A stretch of 11,154 nucleotides of DNA from NCBI GenBank assembly GCA_002308275.1, contig DBWF01000030.1:9926-21079 (forward strand), read 5' to 3'. Position numbers and translations under genes: made by a program. This document shows positions 1-8,330 of this stretch, in pieces (position 1 is the stretch's first letter; every line of letters starts with the position of its first letter). This DNA is from Caryophanales bacterium UBA1245. Lineage in GTDB: Bacteria; Bacillota_I; Bacilli_A; ML615J-28; CAG-313. Below the pieces are notes generated by a model. That model was not told where the DNA came from. It searched no databases and saw only the letters and a program-made list of their open reading frames with translations.

Positions 1-1536
1 ATTTTTGATGAATTAAAAGATAAAAAAGATGGAAAATTAGTTTTAGTAACTGCGATTACTCCAACTAAAACTGGTGAAGGCAAAACTACAATGTCAATTG
101 CCTTAACCGAAGGTTTTGCTAAAAATGGCGTCAATTGTATGCTCGCATTACGCGAACCATCAATGGGTCCAGTCTTTGGTTTAAAAGGTGGCGCTACTGG
201 TGGTGGTCTAGCCTCTATCGAACCAAAAGATGATATCAATCTTCATTTTACTGGCGACATGCACGCCTTAACTAGTTCCATTAATTTAATTTCCGCTGTT
301 ATCGATAATCATATTTTCCAAGGTAATGAATTAAATATTAATCCTGATCGGATTGTTTGGCAACGTTGTATGGATTTAAACGACCGTGCTTTAAGAGAAG
401 TAATGGTTGCTAAGAATACCAAGAAAGATATTCCAGGTCGATTAGATCGTTTTAATATCACTGTTGCTAGTGAAATTATGGCTATTCTTTGTCTTGCAAC
501 CAGTGTAGAAGACTTACGTGCTAGAATTGATCGACTCATTGTTGGTTACACTTATGATGAAAAAGTTATTACTGTAAAAGATTTAGGTATTACTGGTTCA
601 GTTTTAGTTTTATTAAAAGATGCAATCAAGCCAAACCTAGTTCAGACCCTAGAAAATAATCCAGTTATTGTTCATGGCGGTCCATTTGCTAATATTGCTC
701 ATGGTTGCAATTCAATCATGGCTACTAAACTTGGACTTAAACTCGCTGATTTAGTAGTTACAGAGGCTGGTTTCGGTGCTGATCTTGGAGCTGAGAAGTT
801 TTTAGATATTAAATGCAGAGTTGCGGGACTAAAACCTAGTGCTGTAGTTTTAGTCGCAACAATCAAAGCCCTTAAATATCATGGCGGAATTGATGCCAAA
901 GAATGCACACTTCCTAATTTAGAAGCCATGAAACAAGGTTTATGTAACTTAGAAAAACATATTGATACCATTCAAAAGTTTGGTTTACCTTATGTAATTG
1001 CCTTAAACCGCTTTGCCCAAGATACTGATGAAGAAATTCAATATTTATTAAATTGGGCGAAAGTTAATAATCACCATATTGCTTTAAGTGAAGTATTTGC
1101 TAAAGGTGGTGCAGGTGGTGTTGAACTTGCTAATGAAGTATTAAAAGCTGTAAATGAACCACAAAGTTTCAAATATATATATGATTTAACTGATTCACTA
1201 GAAGATAAGATCTTAAAGATTGCCAGAAATGTTTATGGTGCCAAAGATGTTGTTTACACTAAGAAAGCACTAGAAAATATCGAAACCATTAAAAAAGGTA
1301 ATTATGATGATTACTTTGTATGTATGGCTAAGACACCGTTATCACTTACTGATAATGCTAAGATTGTTGGTGCACCAAAGGATTTCACAATTAAAGTTAA
1401 AGAAATTAGAATTTCAGCAGGCGCTAAATTCTTAGTATGCTTAAATGGTGATATTATGACCATGCCAGGACTTCCAAAAGTACCACTTGCTAATAAGATT
1501 GATTTAGTAAATGGTGAAATTATTAACTTATCATAG
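1..1536 (+). CDS. fhs: Formate--tetrahydrofolate ligase (5' partial)
   Basis: This cytoplasmic enzyme (formyltetrahydrofolate synthetase) makes 10-formyl-THF from formate, ATP and THF, feeding one-carbon units to purine and formyl-methionine synthesis. The frame is open from base 1, so the gene begins before the window. The ATG at 91 lies inside the ATP-binding loop and cannot be the true start. Visible residues 24-30 read TGEGKTT, the family's P-loop. They are followed by REPSMGPVFGLKGGA (about 51-65), HFTGD (about 82-86), the PNLVQTLE and HGGPFANIAHGCNS blocks, and TEAGFGADLGAEKF, all family hallmarks. The C-terminus ends in the usual PGLPKVP region. There are 511 residues visible of a usual 555-560, so about 45 N-terminal residues are missing. 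The P-loop approach is TPTKTGEGKTT, where I recall NPTPAGEGKTT as common, a mild variation. folD follows after 8 bases, fitting a shared folate role. No acetogenesis genes are visible. Confidence 0.97.
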   Translation: MFDELKDKKDGKLVLVTAITPTKTGEGKTTMSIALTEGFAKNGVNCMLALREPSMGPVFGLKGGATGGGLASIEPKDDINLHFTGDMHALTSSINLISAVIDNHIFQGNELNINPDRIVWQRCMDLNDRALREVMVAKNTKKDIPGRLDRFNITVASEIMAILCLATSVEDLRARIDRLIVGYTYDEKVITVKDLGITGSVLVLLKDAIKPNLVQTLENNPVIVHGGPFANIAHGCNSIMATKLGLKLADLVVTEAGFGADLGAEKFLDIKCRVAGLKPSAVVLVATIKALKYHGGIDAKECTLPNLEAMKQGLCNLEKHIDTIQKFGLPYVIALNRFAQDTDEEIQYLLNWAKVNNHHIALSEVFAKGGAGGVELANEVLKAVNEPQSFKYIYDLTDSLEDKILKIARNVYGAKDVVYTKKALENIETIKKGNYDDYFVCMAKTPLSLTDNAKIVGAPKDFTIKVKEIRISAGAKFLVCLNGDIMTMPGLPKVPLANKIDLVNGEIINLS

Positions 1537-1544
1537 GTGAAGTT

Positions 1545-2390
1545 ATGGAATTATTAGATGGAAAACTTGTTTCAAAACAAATTAAAGAAGAATTAAAAAT
1601 AGAAGTAGAAAGCTTAGTAGCTAAATTGGGAGTAGCTCCAACCCTTGCTATTGTTTTAGTTGGTAATGTTGAAGCTTCTCAAATCTATGTTCGTAATAAA
1701 CTTAAAGCCGCAAAACTTACTGGTATCAATACCAATCTAGTAACTCTACCTGATACGATTACAACCGAAGAATTATTAAAAGTAGTTAATGAACTTAATG
1801 CGGATGAGGCAATCGATGGCATTATTGTTCAGCTACCACTACCAAAACAAGTCGATGAAGCAGCTGTTATCAATGCTATTCAAACGGAAAAAGATGTTGA
1901 TGGCTTTGGTATTAGTAATAAAGGCCGGCTATTCTGTGGTATGGATGCGGTAAAAAGTGCTACGCCATTTGGTATTATGAAATTATTAGAAGCATATCAT
2001 ATCGATTTAACAGGTAAAAGTGCGGTTGTAGTTGGTAGAAGTAATATCGTTGGTAAACCAATGGCGATGATGCTTTTACAAGAAAATGCAACAGTTACGA
2101 TTTGCCATTCAAGAACGAAAGATTTAGGATCTGTTACAAAAACAGCGGATGTCTTAGTTGTTGCAATTGGTAAAGCTAAATTTATTAAAGCTGATATGGT
2201 AAAAGATGGTGCTGTGGTTGTTGATGTTGGAATGAACAGAGATGAATCAGGACTATGTGGTGATGTTGATTTTGAAAATGTCGCCCCAAAATGTTCATAT
2301 ATCACACCAGTACCAGGTGGCGTTGGTCCACTAACTATTGCCATGCTTCTATATAACACAGTTTCAGCATTTAAAAAACGTCACGCTTAA
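1545..2390 (+). CDS. folD: Bifunctional methylene-THF dehydrogenase / methenyl-THF cyclohydrolase
   Basis: FolD interconverts 5,10-methylene-THF, methenyl-THF and 10-formyl-THF using NADP, so it acts on the product of the fhs gene just upstream. At 281 residues it is full length. The substrate motif SQIYVRNKLKA places the conserved Tyr at 48 and the catalytic Lys at 52. VQLPLP (95-100, Gln96) and KDVDGF (116-121) form the rest of the active site. VVVGRSNIVGKPMA (161-174) is the nucleotide-binding loop, and PGGVGPLT (257-264) is the C-terminal signature. The start is supported by AGGTGA at 1535-1540, which overlaps the fhs TAG stop and lies 4 bases before the ATG. The overlap of ribosome binding site and stop suggests translational coupling. 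No promoter is visible between the two genes. Confidence 0.97.
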   Translation: MELLDGKLVSKQIKEELKIEVESLVAKLGVAPTLAIVLVGNVEASQIYVRNKLKAAKLTGINTNLVTLPDTITTEELLKVVNELNADEAIDGIIVQLPLPKQVDEAAVINAIQTEKDVDGFGISNKGRLFCGMDAVKSATPFGIMKLLEAYHIDLTGKSAVVVGRSNIVGKPMAMMLLQENATVTICHSRTKDLGSVTKTADVLVVAIGKAKFIKADMVKDGAVVVDVGMNRDESGLCGDVDFENVAPKCSYITPVPGGVGPLTIAMLLYNTVSAFKKRHA

Positions 2391-2408
2391 AAAGGATGGT
2401 GGTTCCAG

Positions 2409-2963
2409 ATGATTATTGTGGGACTCGGTAACGTTGGAAAGAAATATGAAAAAACGCGCCACAACACTGGATTTATGTTTGTTGATCAAGTTGCAGTTGT
2501 AGAAGGTGCTAAATTTAAACTTGAAAAAGATTTAAATGCCCTTGTATGTAAATGCGATATTGATGGTAAACCATGTGTGTTAGTTAAACCAACTACATAT
2601 ATGAATAATTCGGGGCTTGCGGTGGGAAAAGTAATGCAATATTATAAAGCAAATCTAGATGAATTATTGGTTGTTTATGATGATATGGATTTACCAGTTG
2701 GTGCGCTACGCATCCGTAAACTTGGTGGATCTGGTGGCCATAATGGTATGAAATCGATCATTGAAGTTTTAAATAGTGAAAACTTTGCACGTATTAGAAT
2801 TGGAATTGGTCATCCTGAAGAAGATACAATTGATTATGTTTTAGGTAAATTTAACAGAAGCGATGCTAAACTTATGAAAGAGAAAATCGAACAAGCACCA
2901 CTAATGGTAAAAGCATTACTCGATAATGGGCTTGATTATTTGATGAATAACTTTAATAAATAA
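2409..2963 (+). CDS. pth: Peptidyl-tRNA hydrolase
   Basis: Pth releases peptides from peptidyl-tRNAs that drop off ribosomes, recycling the tRNA. The 184-residue length is normal for the bacterial Pth family. By position, the residues equivalent to the E. coli active site are all present: Asn8 (GLGN), His18 (TRHNTG), Asn66 (YMNNSG), Asp91 (YDDMDLP) and Asn112 (GGHNG). The signature GLGNPG is here GLGNVG, with Val9 in place of the common Pro, an uncommon but probably tolerated change. An AAGGATGG ribosome binding site at 2392-2399 lies about 10 bases before the ATG. The gene follows folD by 18 bases, and its TAA overlaps the ATG of mfd by one base. The pth-mfd pairing is widespread in Firmicutes. 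Confidence 0.97.
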   Translation: MIIVGLGNVGKKYEKTRHNTGFMFVDQVAVVEGAKFKLEKDLNALVCKCDIDGKPCVLVKPTTYMNNSGLAVGKVMQYYKANLDELLVVYDDMDLPVGALRIRKLGGSGGHNGMKSIIEVLNSENFARIRIGIGHPEEDTIDYVLGKFNRSDAKLMKEKIEQAPLMVKALLDNGLDYLMNNFNK

Positions 2964-5900
2964 TGGCTCGACTATTAGATTACTTTCAAAACAATCAAAA
3001 ATATTTAAATTTAACTAAACAAATCAAAGATAATAATCAAATATTAATTCATAATGTATCAAATGCAATTAATAGAGCATTAACACTACTCCTTTTCCAA
3101 CAAACAAAACAAACAGTTGTCGTTGTTTACCCCAATATTTTAGAAGCAACCAAAGCTTATGAAGATTTTTTAGAATTAACCGATTTAAATGAAATCGGTT
3201 TTTTCTGCGTGGAAGAGATGATTTCATCTGACCTTATAACAACTAGTGCTAACCATAAATTAGAGCGTTTAAAAGTAATATATAAGCTATTAAATGGTAT
3301 TCCTCAATTAATTGTTACGACCCCTGATGCTCTAACACATCAATTAATGAACAAAGTTAGTTTAGAAAAAGCGATCCTAAAGTTAAAGAAGGGCACTATT
3401 TATCAAAGAGATACATTAATTAAAGAATTAATTAAAAGAGGATACACTAAAACTTCATTTGTCGAAAATGTTGGCTCCTTTAGCACGAGAGGTAGTGTTA
3501 TTGATATATATAGTATTAATACACAAACCCCAATAAGAATTGATTTCTTTGATGATGAAATTGAAGAAATCAAAACTTTTGATATTACAACACAGCGTTC
3601 AACTTCAAAAGTTGATGAAGCATTAATTTATCCATTTTATGAAATCATTTATGATGACCAAGAGATTCCAAATATCATAGGTAATATATCTAAGCTAGAT
3701 ACAGATTTAGAGACCAAAGATAAACTTTGCTTTAATATTTTAAATCATGCCAATATTGATCAAATGTATCTATATTTATCCCTAATTGATTCTGCTTATC
3801 AACCATTCTATCAACTACTTAATAACCCGTATGTTTTATACTATTCATATAGTAGTATGAAAGAAAAAGAACAAACCCATATTGAAGAAGTAAAAAATTA
3901 CTTATTACAAAAAGGGATTGTTCTAGAAAACAACTTTTTTAAAACAACCAGTAATTTTATTGAGGTTAATGATAAAAATGCCTTTTTGGAGCCATTTGGG
4001 GCCAAATATAACGATCTAGAGACCAAATACATAATTGATTGTAAAACTTCTAATAATATTGATTATCAGAACTATTTAGTCCAAATGATGAATGAATTCA
4101 AACTAAATAGTAAAAAGACCTATATTGTTACTCATGTTGATGAAGCAAAGCTAAAACTAATCACTGACCTTTTAGAAAGTAATAAATTAGCCTATAATAA
4201 GATTGATAGCTATCAACAAGTAAAAGTAAATACGATAAATCTAATTATTGATAGTGATGCACTAGGCTTTATCGATTATGAACAAAACTTGGAAGTTATC
4301 ACCCCTAACCAATTTGCGAAAGGTAAAATATATCATTTAACAAAATATCAGAAACAGGAAAACACGGTAGTAGCCATTTATAACAAAGAAGATATTCAAG
4401 TAGGCGATTATGTCGTTCATAAAGATTATGGGATTGGTAAATATTTAGGCCTAAAAACCATTGAAAACAAATCAGTTAAAAATGACTATTTAGTAATTGA
4501 ATATCAAGACAATGGAAAACTATATGTTCCGGTAGAAAAGATATATGTTTTACAAAAATATTTAGGTAGCAATAATAAAGCACCGCGTCTAACGAAACTT
4601 AATAATAATGAGTGGACTAAGAAAAAACAAAAAGTTAAAGAAAAATTAATAAAGATTGCGAAGGACTTAATTGAAACCGAAGCTAAAAGAAGTCTATTAC
4701 AGGGCTTTGTTTATCAAAAAGACTCCCCAATGCAACTAGAGTTTGAACAAGATTTTGCCTATGATGAAACGATCGATCAAATCAAAGCCATTGAAGAAGT
4801 CAAAAAAGATATGGAATCAACCCATCCAGTAGACCGTCTTATTTGTGGTGACGTAGGGTTTGGTAAAACCGAAGTTGCCTTAAGAGCATCATTTAAAGCA
4901 ATTGATAATGGAAAACAAGTTGTCATGATTGCACCAACAACGGTTTTATCAAGACAACACTACTATACATTTAAAGAACGTTTTGAAAAATATGGTGCAC
5001 GTGTTGTTTTACTTAATAGATTTACATCTTATAAAGAAACTAAAGATATCTTAGAAGGCTTAAAGAGTGGATATATTGATATATTAATTGGCACTCATAA
5101 AGCATTATCAAAAGATATTGTTTATAAAGATCTAGGTTTATTAATTATTGATGAAGAACAACGCTTTGGTGTTGCGCAAAAAGAAGCTATTAAAAAACTA
5201 AAAGCTAACATTGATGTTTTATCACTTAGTGCAACCCCAATTCCAAGAACACTTCAGATGTCTTTATCTGGTATTAAAGATATGAGTTTGATTGAAACAC
5301 CACCAATTAATCGGAAAAGCATTCAAACATATATCTTAAAAACAAACGATGCGGTAATAAAGGAAGCTATTTATAAAGAATTAGCTAGAGGTGGCCAAGT
5401 ATTCTATCTACTAAATCGAATTGATCACCTCGATGAGATTGTAGCTAAAGTGCATCGCCTTGTTCCCGAAGCCAGAGTTGGCGTCATCCACGGCAAAATG
5501 GCTAAGGATGATATTGAAGAAGTCTTAAACAATTTCTTAGATCATATATATGATTGCCTAGTTTGTACCACGATTATTGAAACCGGTATTGATATTCCCA
5601 ATGCCAATACTTTAATTATTGAACAAGCTGATCACTTAGGTCTTGCCCAACTTTATCAAATTAGAGGTCGAGTTGGTCGAAGTGAACGGGTAGCTTATGC
5701 ATATTTAATGTATGATTCAGATTACCTACTTAGTGATGTAGCAAGAAAACGTCTTGATGCGATCAAAGAATTCACAACCCTTGGAAGTGGCTATAAAATT
5801 GCCATGCGTGACCTCTCAATAAGAGGGGCAGGGGACATTTTAGGTAGTGAACAATCCGGCTTTATTGATGATATTGGGATTGACCTCTATTTAGAAATGC

Positions 5901-6406
5901 TAAATGAAGCGGTTAATGAACAAAAAGGCCTTGTTAAAGAAGAGGTAAGTGACCTGCCATTTGACCTAAAAGTATCAAAAACGGTTAATAATAATTATGT
6001 TGATGATGAAACAATCAAAATTGCCATCCATCAAGATATTAGTAAAGTCTTTAGTAAGGAAGCAGCTGATAATTTAATACTAGAATTCAATGACCGTTTT
6101 GGCATTGTTAGTGAAGAATTAAAAATATACATATATTCTAAATATTTAGAAACTTTATTAAAATCAAAAGGTGTTGAAAAATACAAAGTTAGTGAAAAAG
6201 AAGTCGAATTAAACTTTGACGCAGAGCATACTAATAAAATCAAATATATTAACTTATTACAAATAGCAAATAGAGTAGCTCCAAAATGGAAATATGAATA
6301 CAAGATGAGCCGCATATATATAACGATTTATTTAAGTGAAGAAAATGCAATGTACGCAAAAAACAGTTATATTTATCAACTCATTGATTTTATGGAACAA
6401 ATTTAA
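2963..6406 (+). CDS. mfd: Transcription-repair coupling factor
   Basis: Mfd is an ATP-driven DNA translocase that pushes stalled RNA polymerase off damaged template and recruits UvrA. At 1147 residues it is full length. The order of domains is: UvrB-like N-terminal region (about 1-340); a diverged middle region; the CarD-like RNA-polymerase interaction domain, with GDYVVHKDYGIG at 481-492; the RecG-like translocase, with Walker A GDVGFGKT at 629-636, DEEQ at 730-733, the SATPIPRTL motif, and the last helicase motif RGRVGR at 901-906; and the C-terminal TRCF domain (about 995-1115). No catalytic motif is missing. The ATG overlaps the pth stop (TAATG), and I see no Shine-Dalgarno sequence in the 25 bases before it, so translation probably depends on termination-reinitiation from pth. 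ATA isoleucine codons are more frequent here than in the ribosomal genes downstream, consistent with low expression. I see no clear terminator after the gene. Confidence 0.98.
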   Translation: MARLLDYFQNNQKYLNLTKQIKDNNQILIHNVSNAINRALTLLLFQQTKQTVVVVYPNILEATKAYEDFLELTDLNEIGFFCVEEMISSDLITTSANHKLERLKVIYKLLNGIPQLIVTTPDALTHQLMNKVSLEKAILKLKKGTIYQRDTLIKELIKRGYTKTSFVENVGSFSTRGSVIDIYSINTQTPIRIDFFDDEIEEIKTFDITTQRSTSKVDEALIYPFYEIIYDDQEIPNIIGNISKLDTDLETKDKLCFNILNHANIDQMYLYLSLIDSAYQPFYQLLNNPYVLYYSYSSMKEKEQTHIEEVKNYLLQKGIVLENNFFKTTSNFIEVNDKNAFLEPFGAKYNDLETKYIIDCKTSNNIDYQNYLVQMMNEFKLNSKKTYIVTHVDEAKLKLITDLLESNKLAYNKIDSYQQVKVNTINLIIDSDALGFIDYEQNLEVITPNQFAKGKIYHLTKYQKQENTVVAIYNKEDIQVGDYVVHKDYGIGKYLGLKTIENKSVKNDYLVIEYQDNGKLYVPVEKIYVLQKYLGSNNKAPRLTKLNNNEWTKKKQKVKEKLIKIAKDLIETEAKRSLLQGFVYQKDSPMQLEFEQDFAYDETIDQIKAIEEVKKDMESTHPVDRLICGDVGFGKTEVALRASFKAIDNGKQVVMIAPTTVLSRQHYYTFKERFEKYGARVVLLNRFTSYKETKDILEGLKSGYIDILIGTHKALSKDIVYKDLGLLIIDEEQRFGVAQKEAIKKLKANIDVLSLSATPIPRTLQMSLSGIKDMSLIETPPINRKSIQTYILKTNDAVIKEAIYKELARGGQVFYLLNRIDHLDEIVAKVHRLVPEARVGVIHGKMAKDDIEEVLNNFLDHIYDCLVCTTIIETGIDIPNANTLIIEQADHLGLAQLYQIRGRVGRSERVAYAYLMYDSDYLLSDVARKRLDAIKEFTTLGSGYKIAMRDLSIRGAGDILGSEQSGFIDDIGIDLYLEMLNEAVNEQKGLVKEEVSDLPFDLKVSKTVNNNYVDDETIKIAIHQDISKVFSKEAADNLILEFNDRFGIVSEELKIYIYSKYLETLLKSKGVEKYKVSEKEVELNFDAEHTNKIKYINLLQIANRVAPKWKYEYKMSRIYITIYLSEENAMYAKNSYIYQLIDFMEQI

Positions 6407-6449
6407 AAACGTTATCAAAGATTATTTTTACCAACTTAAAAACAAAATG

Positions 6450-6458
6450 TGATATAAT
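6450..6458 (+). promoter_or_regulatory. Extended -10 promoter for fba
   Basis: TGATATAAT is a perfect TGn-TATAAT extended -10 element, 30 bases before the fba ATG. The -35 region is poor: nothing resembling TTGACA sits 16-18 bases upstream. An extended -10 can compensate for this. It separates fba from the mfd operon. A predicted transcription start near 6465 leaves a leader of about 24 bases containing AAAGGAGAG (6475-6482 region), an excellent ribosome binding site 6 bases before the ATG. No operator is evident. Confidence 0.75.
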
Positions 6459-6488
6459 ACGATAGTAAAAAAATAAAGGAGAGAAATT

Positions 6489-7349
6489 ATGGCATTAGTA
6501 AATATGGTAGATATGCTTGAAAAAGCAAGATTAGGAAAATACGCAGTTGGACAATTTAATATTAACAACTTAGAATGGACAAAATCAATTCTTAATGTGG
6601 CACAAGAATTAAATTCACCAGTTATTCTTGGTGTATCTGAAGGCGCCGCAAAATATATGGGTGGTTTTGATACTGTTGTTGGTATGGTTAAAGGCCTTGT
6701 TAAAAACTTAGGAATCACTGTTGATGTAGCAATTCACTTAGACCATGGATCAAGTTTTGAATCTTGTAAAAAAGCAATTGATGCAGGTTTCACATCAGTT
6801 ATGATTGATGGATCACATCATCCACTAGATGAAAATATTAAGATGACTAAAGAAGTTGTTGATTATGCACATGCACGTGGTGTATCAGTTGAAGCTGAAC
6901 TTGGTACTGTTGGTGGTAATGAAGATGGTGTTATCGGTGGTATTAAGTATGCCGATTGTGGCGAATGTGTTCGTCTTTGTAAAGAAGCTGAAATCGACTG
7001 TCTTGCACCAGCTTTAGGATCTGTTCATGGCCCATATAAAGGAGAACCTGTTTTAGGATTTAAAGAAATGGCTGAAATTGGTGAAGCAACTGGTAAACCA
7101 CTTGTATTACACGGTGGAACAGGTATTCCAGATGATAAAATCAAGAAAGCTATTAGCTGTGGTACATGCAAAATTAACGTTAATACTGAATGCCAATTAG
7201 CATTTAATAAACTATTAAGAGAATTCTTAGCTGATCCAGCTAACGATAAAATCTACGATCCTCGTAAGATTTTAGGTCCTGCTTCAAAAGGAATCATTGC
7301 TGCTGTTACGGAAAAGATGCATGTCTTTGGTTCAGTTGGTAAAAATTAA
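6489..7349 (+). CDS. fba: Class II fructose-bisphosphate aldolase
   Basis: This zinc enzyme splits fructose-1,6-bisphosphate into DHAP and glyceraldehyde-3-phosphate in glycolysis. The 286 residues match the short, Bacillus FbaA-like class II type almost end to end. Key residues are the catalytic Asp85 and zinc ligand His86 (HLDHGSS), zinc ligands His180 (SVHGPYKG) and His208 (LHGGTG), and the phosphate-binding GGTGIP and KINVNTE blocks. The start is fixed by AGGAGA at 6477-6482 and by alignment of the N-terminus (MALVNMVDML). The protein has eight cysteines. Three of them, Cys157, Cys160 and Cys164, form a C-x2-C-x3-C cluster where the B. subtilis protein, as I recall it, has one. The gene has its own promoter and terminator, so it is likely monocistronic, and its codon use looks like that of a well-expressed gene. 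Confidence 0.97.
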   Translation: MALVNMVDMLEKARLGKYAVGQFNINNLEWTKSILNVAQELNSPVILGVSEGAAKYMGGFDTVVGMVKGLVKNLGITVDVAIHLDHGSSFESCKKAIDAGFTSVMIDGSHHPLDENIKMTKEVVDYAHARGVSVEAELGTVGGNEDGVIGGIKYADCGECVRLCKEAEIDCLAPALGSVHGPYKGEPVLGFKEMAEIGEATGKPLVLHGGTGIPDDKIKKAISCGTCKINVNTECQLAFNKLLREFLADPANDKIYDPRKILGPASKGIIAAVTEKMHVFGSVGKN

Positions 7350-7372
7350 AAAGAAGGGAAACCTTCTTTTTT
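7348..7372 (+). terminator. Rho-independent terminator of fba
   Basis: A hairpin starts within the fba stop codon. The bases AAAAAGAAGG pair with CCTTCTTTTT around a GAAA tetraloop (7358-7361), giving a 10-bp stem followed by a T-run. The upper stem is G:C rich (GG/CC next to the loop) and the base is A:T. This is a textbook intrinsic terminator. The -35 box of the next promoter begins two bases after it. Confidence 0.93.
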
Positions 7373-7373
7373 C

Positions 7374-7402
7374 TTTACAAACGAGCCAAATATATATATA
7401 AT
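7374..7402 (+). promoter_or_regulatory. Sigma-A type promoter for the GT-like gene
   Basis: TTTACA at 7374-7379, a 17-base spacer, and TATAAT at 7397-7402 make a near-consensus promoter. The -10 is embedded in a TA repeat (7391-7400), so neighbouring registers are also possible. Transcription should start near 7408-7410. That is on top of the AGGTGA ribosome binding site (7409-7414) and only about 10 bases before the start codon. The -35 lies immediately after the fba terminator. Confidence 0.7.
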
Positions 7403-7415
7403 TAAGCTAGGTGAT

Positions 7416-8312
7416 ATGATGGATAAACAAATAAAATTTGTGGCATATTTGTTATTATATAAAACGATATCAGGTTCCGAACAATTAAAAGAAGCCTATG
7501 AAGATATTCTCACATATGCCAAAGATGTCGATAAATTATATATCTTTAATTTTGCTAAAAATGGTCAAAGTCTCCTTTTTGATGTTTTATCGAAGTATGA
7601 TTTCATCGAATATGCATCTCCTGAATCTAAAGGAGAAGCCGCTGATTATAAACTTGCCATGCGCCACGCCATAAAAATCGGTGCAAAATATGCAACAATT
7701 ATGCAACAAGGCTATTATTATGAAGATGAAGGCTACCTGAAACTTAAAAGACATATCATCGATGGCGATATAAAAGATGATGTTGCGGTTGTATCACCAT
7801 ATCCATTATTTACTTGTGAAGAAAAAAGTGATGACACCTTAGAATTTCGCTCAATCAAAGGTTGCCATTTAGTAGGAACTATTATTAATGTCGATATATA
7901 TAAAGTCCTAGATGGCTTTGATGAATCATATTACCAAACTACTTTTGATTATGATTACTGCTTAAATGCAAGGCAAAATAATTATCAAGTAATTGTTTAT
8001 AATAATATTCACTTAAGAAATAGAAATTACAAACAAATATCGCGTCGTGTTTTTGGTCATATGATCTATAGTTATATTACCGATATCTATAAACTATATT
8101 ATGAAACAAGAGGAAGAAGATACTTGTGGGATAAATATCAGAAGTTTGATAACGAGTTTGTAAAACTAGATAAAAAGCTTCAAGCTAAAGAATGGAAAGA
8201 AATGCGAATTGTGGAAAAAGGTTTCAAAGAAAAGAAAGAAATTATTCAACAAGCCCGCATGGATTACCGTATGGGACGTAAAGGTAAAGCTTTTGAAGAA
8301 CTCAATATTTAG
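7416..8312 (+). CDS. GT-A/GT2-like glycosyltransferase, degenerate DXD motif
   Basis: This is a 298-residue protein without signal peptide or clear membrane segment. I do not recognise the gene. The layout recalls rhamnosyltransferase-type family 2 glycosyltransferases: an N-terminal beta strand and helix; LYIFNFAKNG (41-50) where families often have IVDN; GEAADYKLAMRHAIKIGAKYA (73-93) like the nucleotide-sugar region; and DGFDESYYQTTFDYDYCLNA (166-185), a close match to the family's acceptor/base segment with Asp178 and Asp180. However, the stretch where the metal-binding DxD should lie reads TIMQQGYY (94-101), with no aspartate. The C-terminal ~75 residues are basic and helical, ending near DYRMGRKGKA, which resembles GT2 C-termini. 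The function could be cell-surface polysaccharide synthesis or a non-catalytic relative. Two ATGs are possible. AGGTGA at 7409-7414 spaces better to the second one (7419), so the true start may be 3 bases downstream. The gene is monocistronic, between two terminators. Confidence 0.8.
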   Translation: MMDKQIKFVAYLLLYKTISGSEQLKEAYEDILTYAKDVDKLYIFNFAKNGQSLLFDVLSKYDFIEYASPESKGEAADYKLAMRHAIKIGAKYATIMQQGYYYEDEGYLKLKRHIIDGDIKDDVAVVSPYPLFTCEEKSDDTLEFRSIKGCHLVGTIINVDIYKVLDGFDESYYQTTFDYDYCLNARQNNYQVIVYNNIHLRNRNYKQISRRVFGHMIYSYITDIYKLYYETRGRRYLWDKYQKFDNEFVKLDKKLQAKEWKEMRIVEKGFKEKKEIIQQARMDYRMGRKGKAFEELNI

Positions 8313-8330
8313 AGCTAAATATAATAAAAT

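Noticed and set aside
91..93. ATG at 91 as start of fhs
   Set aside because: The frame is open from base 1 and encodes KLVLVTAI plus the P-loop before this ATG. It lies inside the conserved ATP-binding region, so the gene is truncated by the window edge.
1997..2359. Reverse-strand frame of 120 codons inside folD
   Set aside because: It is an antisense shadow of conserved folD coding sequence, with low-complexity composition (Thr/Pro/Ser) typical of such shadows.
6428..6718. Reverse-strand reading frame over the start of fba
   Set aside because: It mirrors fba and its promoter, has no recognisable protein features or upstream ribosome binding site, and is overlapped by a certain gene.
7391..7402. 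TA-repeat tract as a possible slipped-strand phase-variation repeat
   Set aside because: Only about five TA units are present, which is short, and it is better explained as the -10 region. Variation between strains would be needed to revive the idea.
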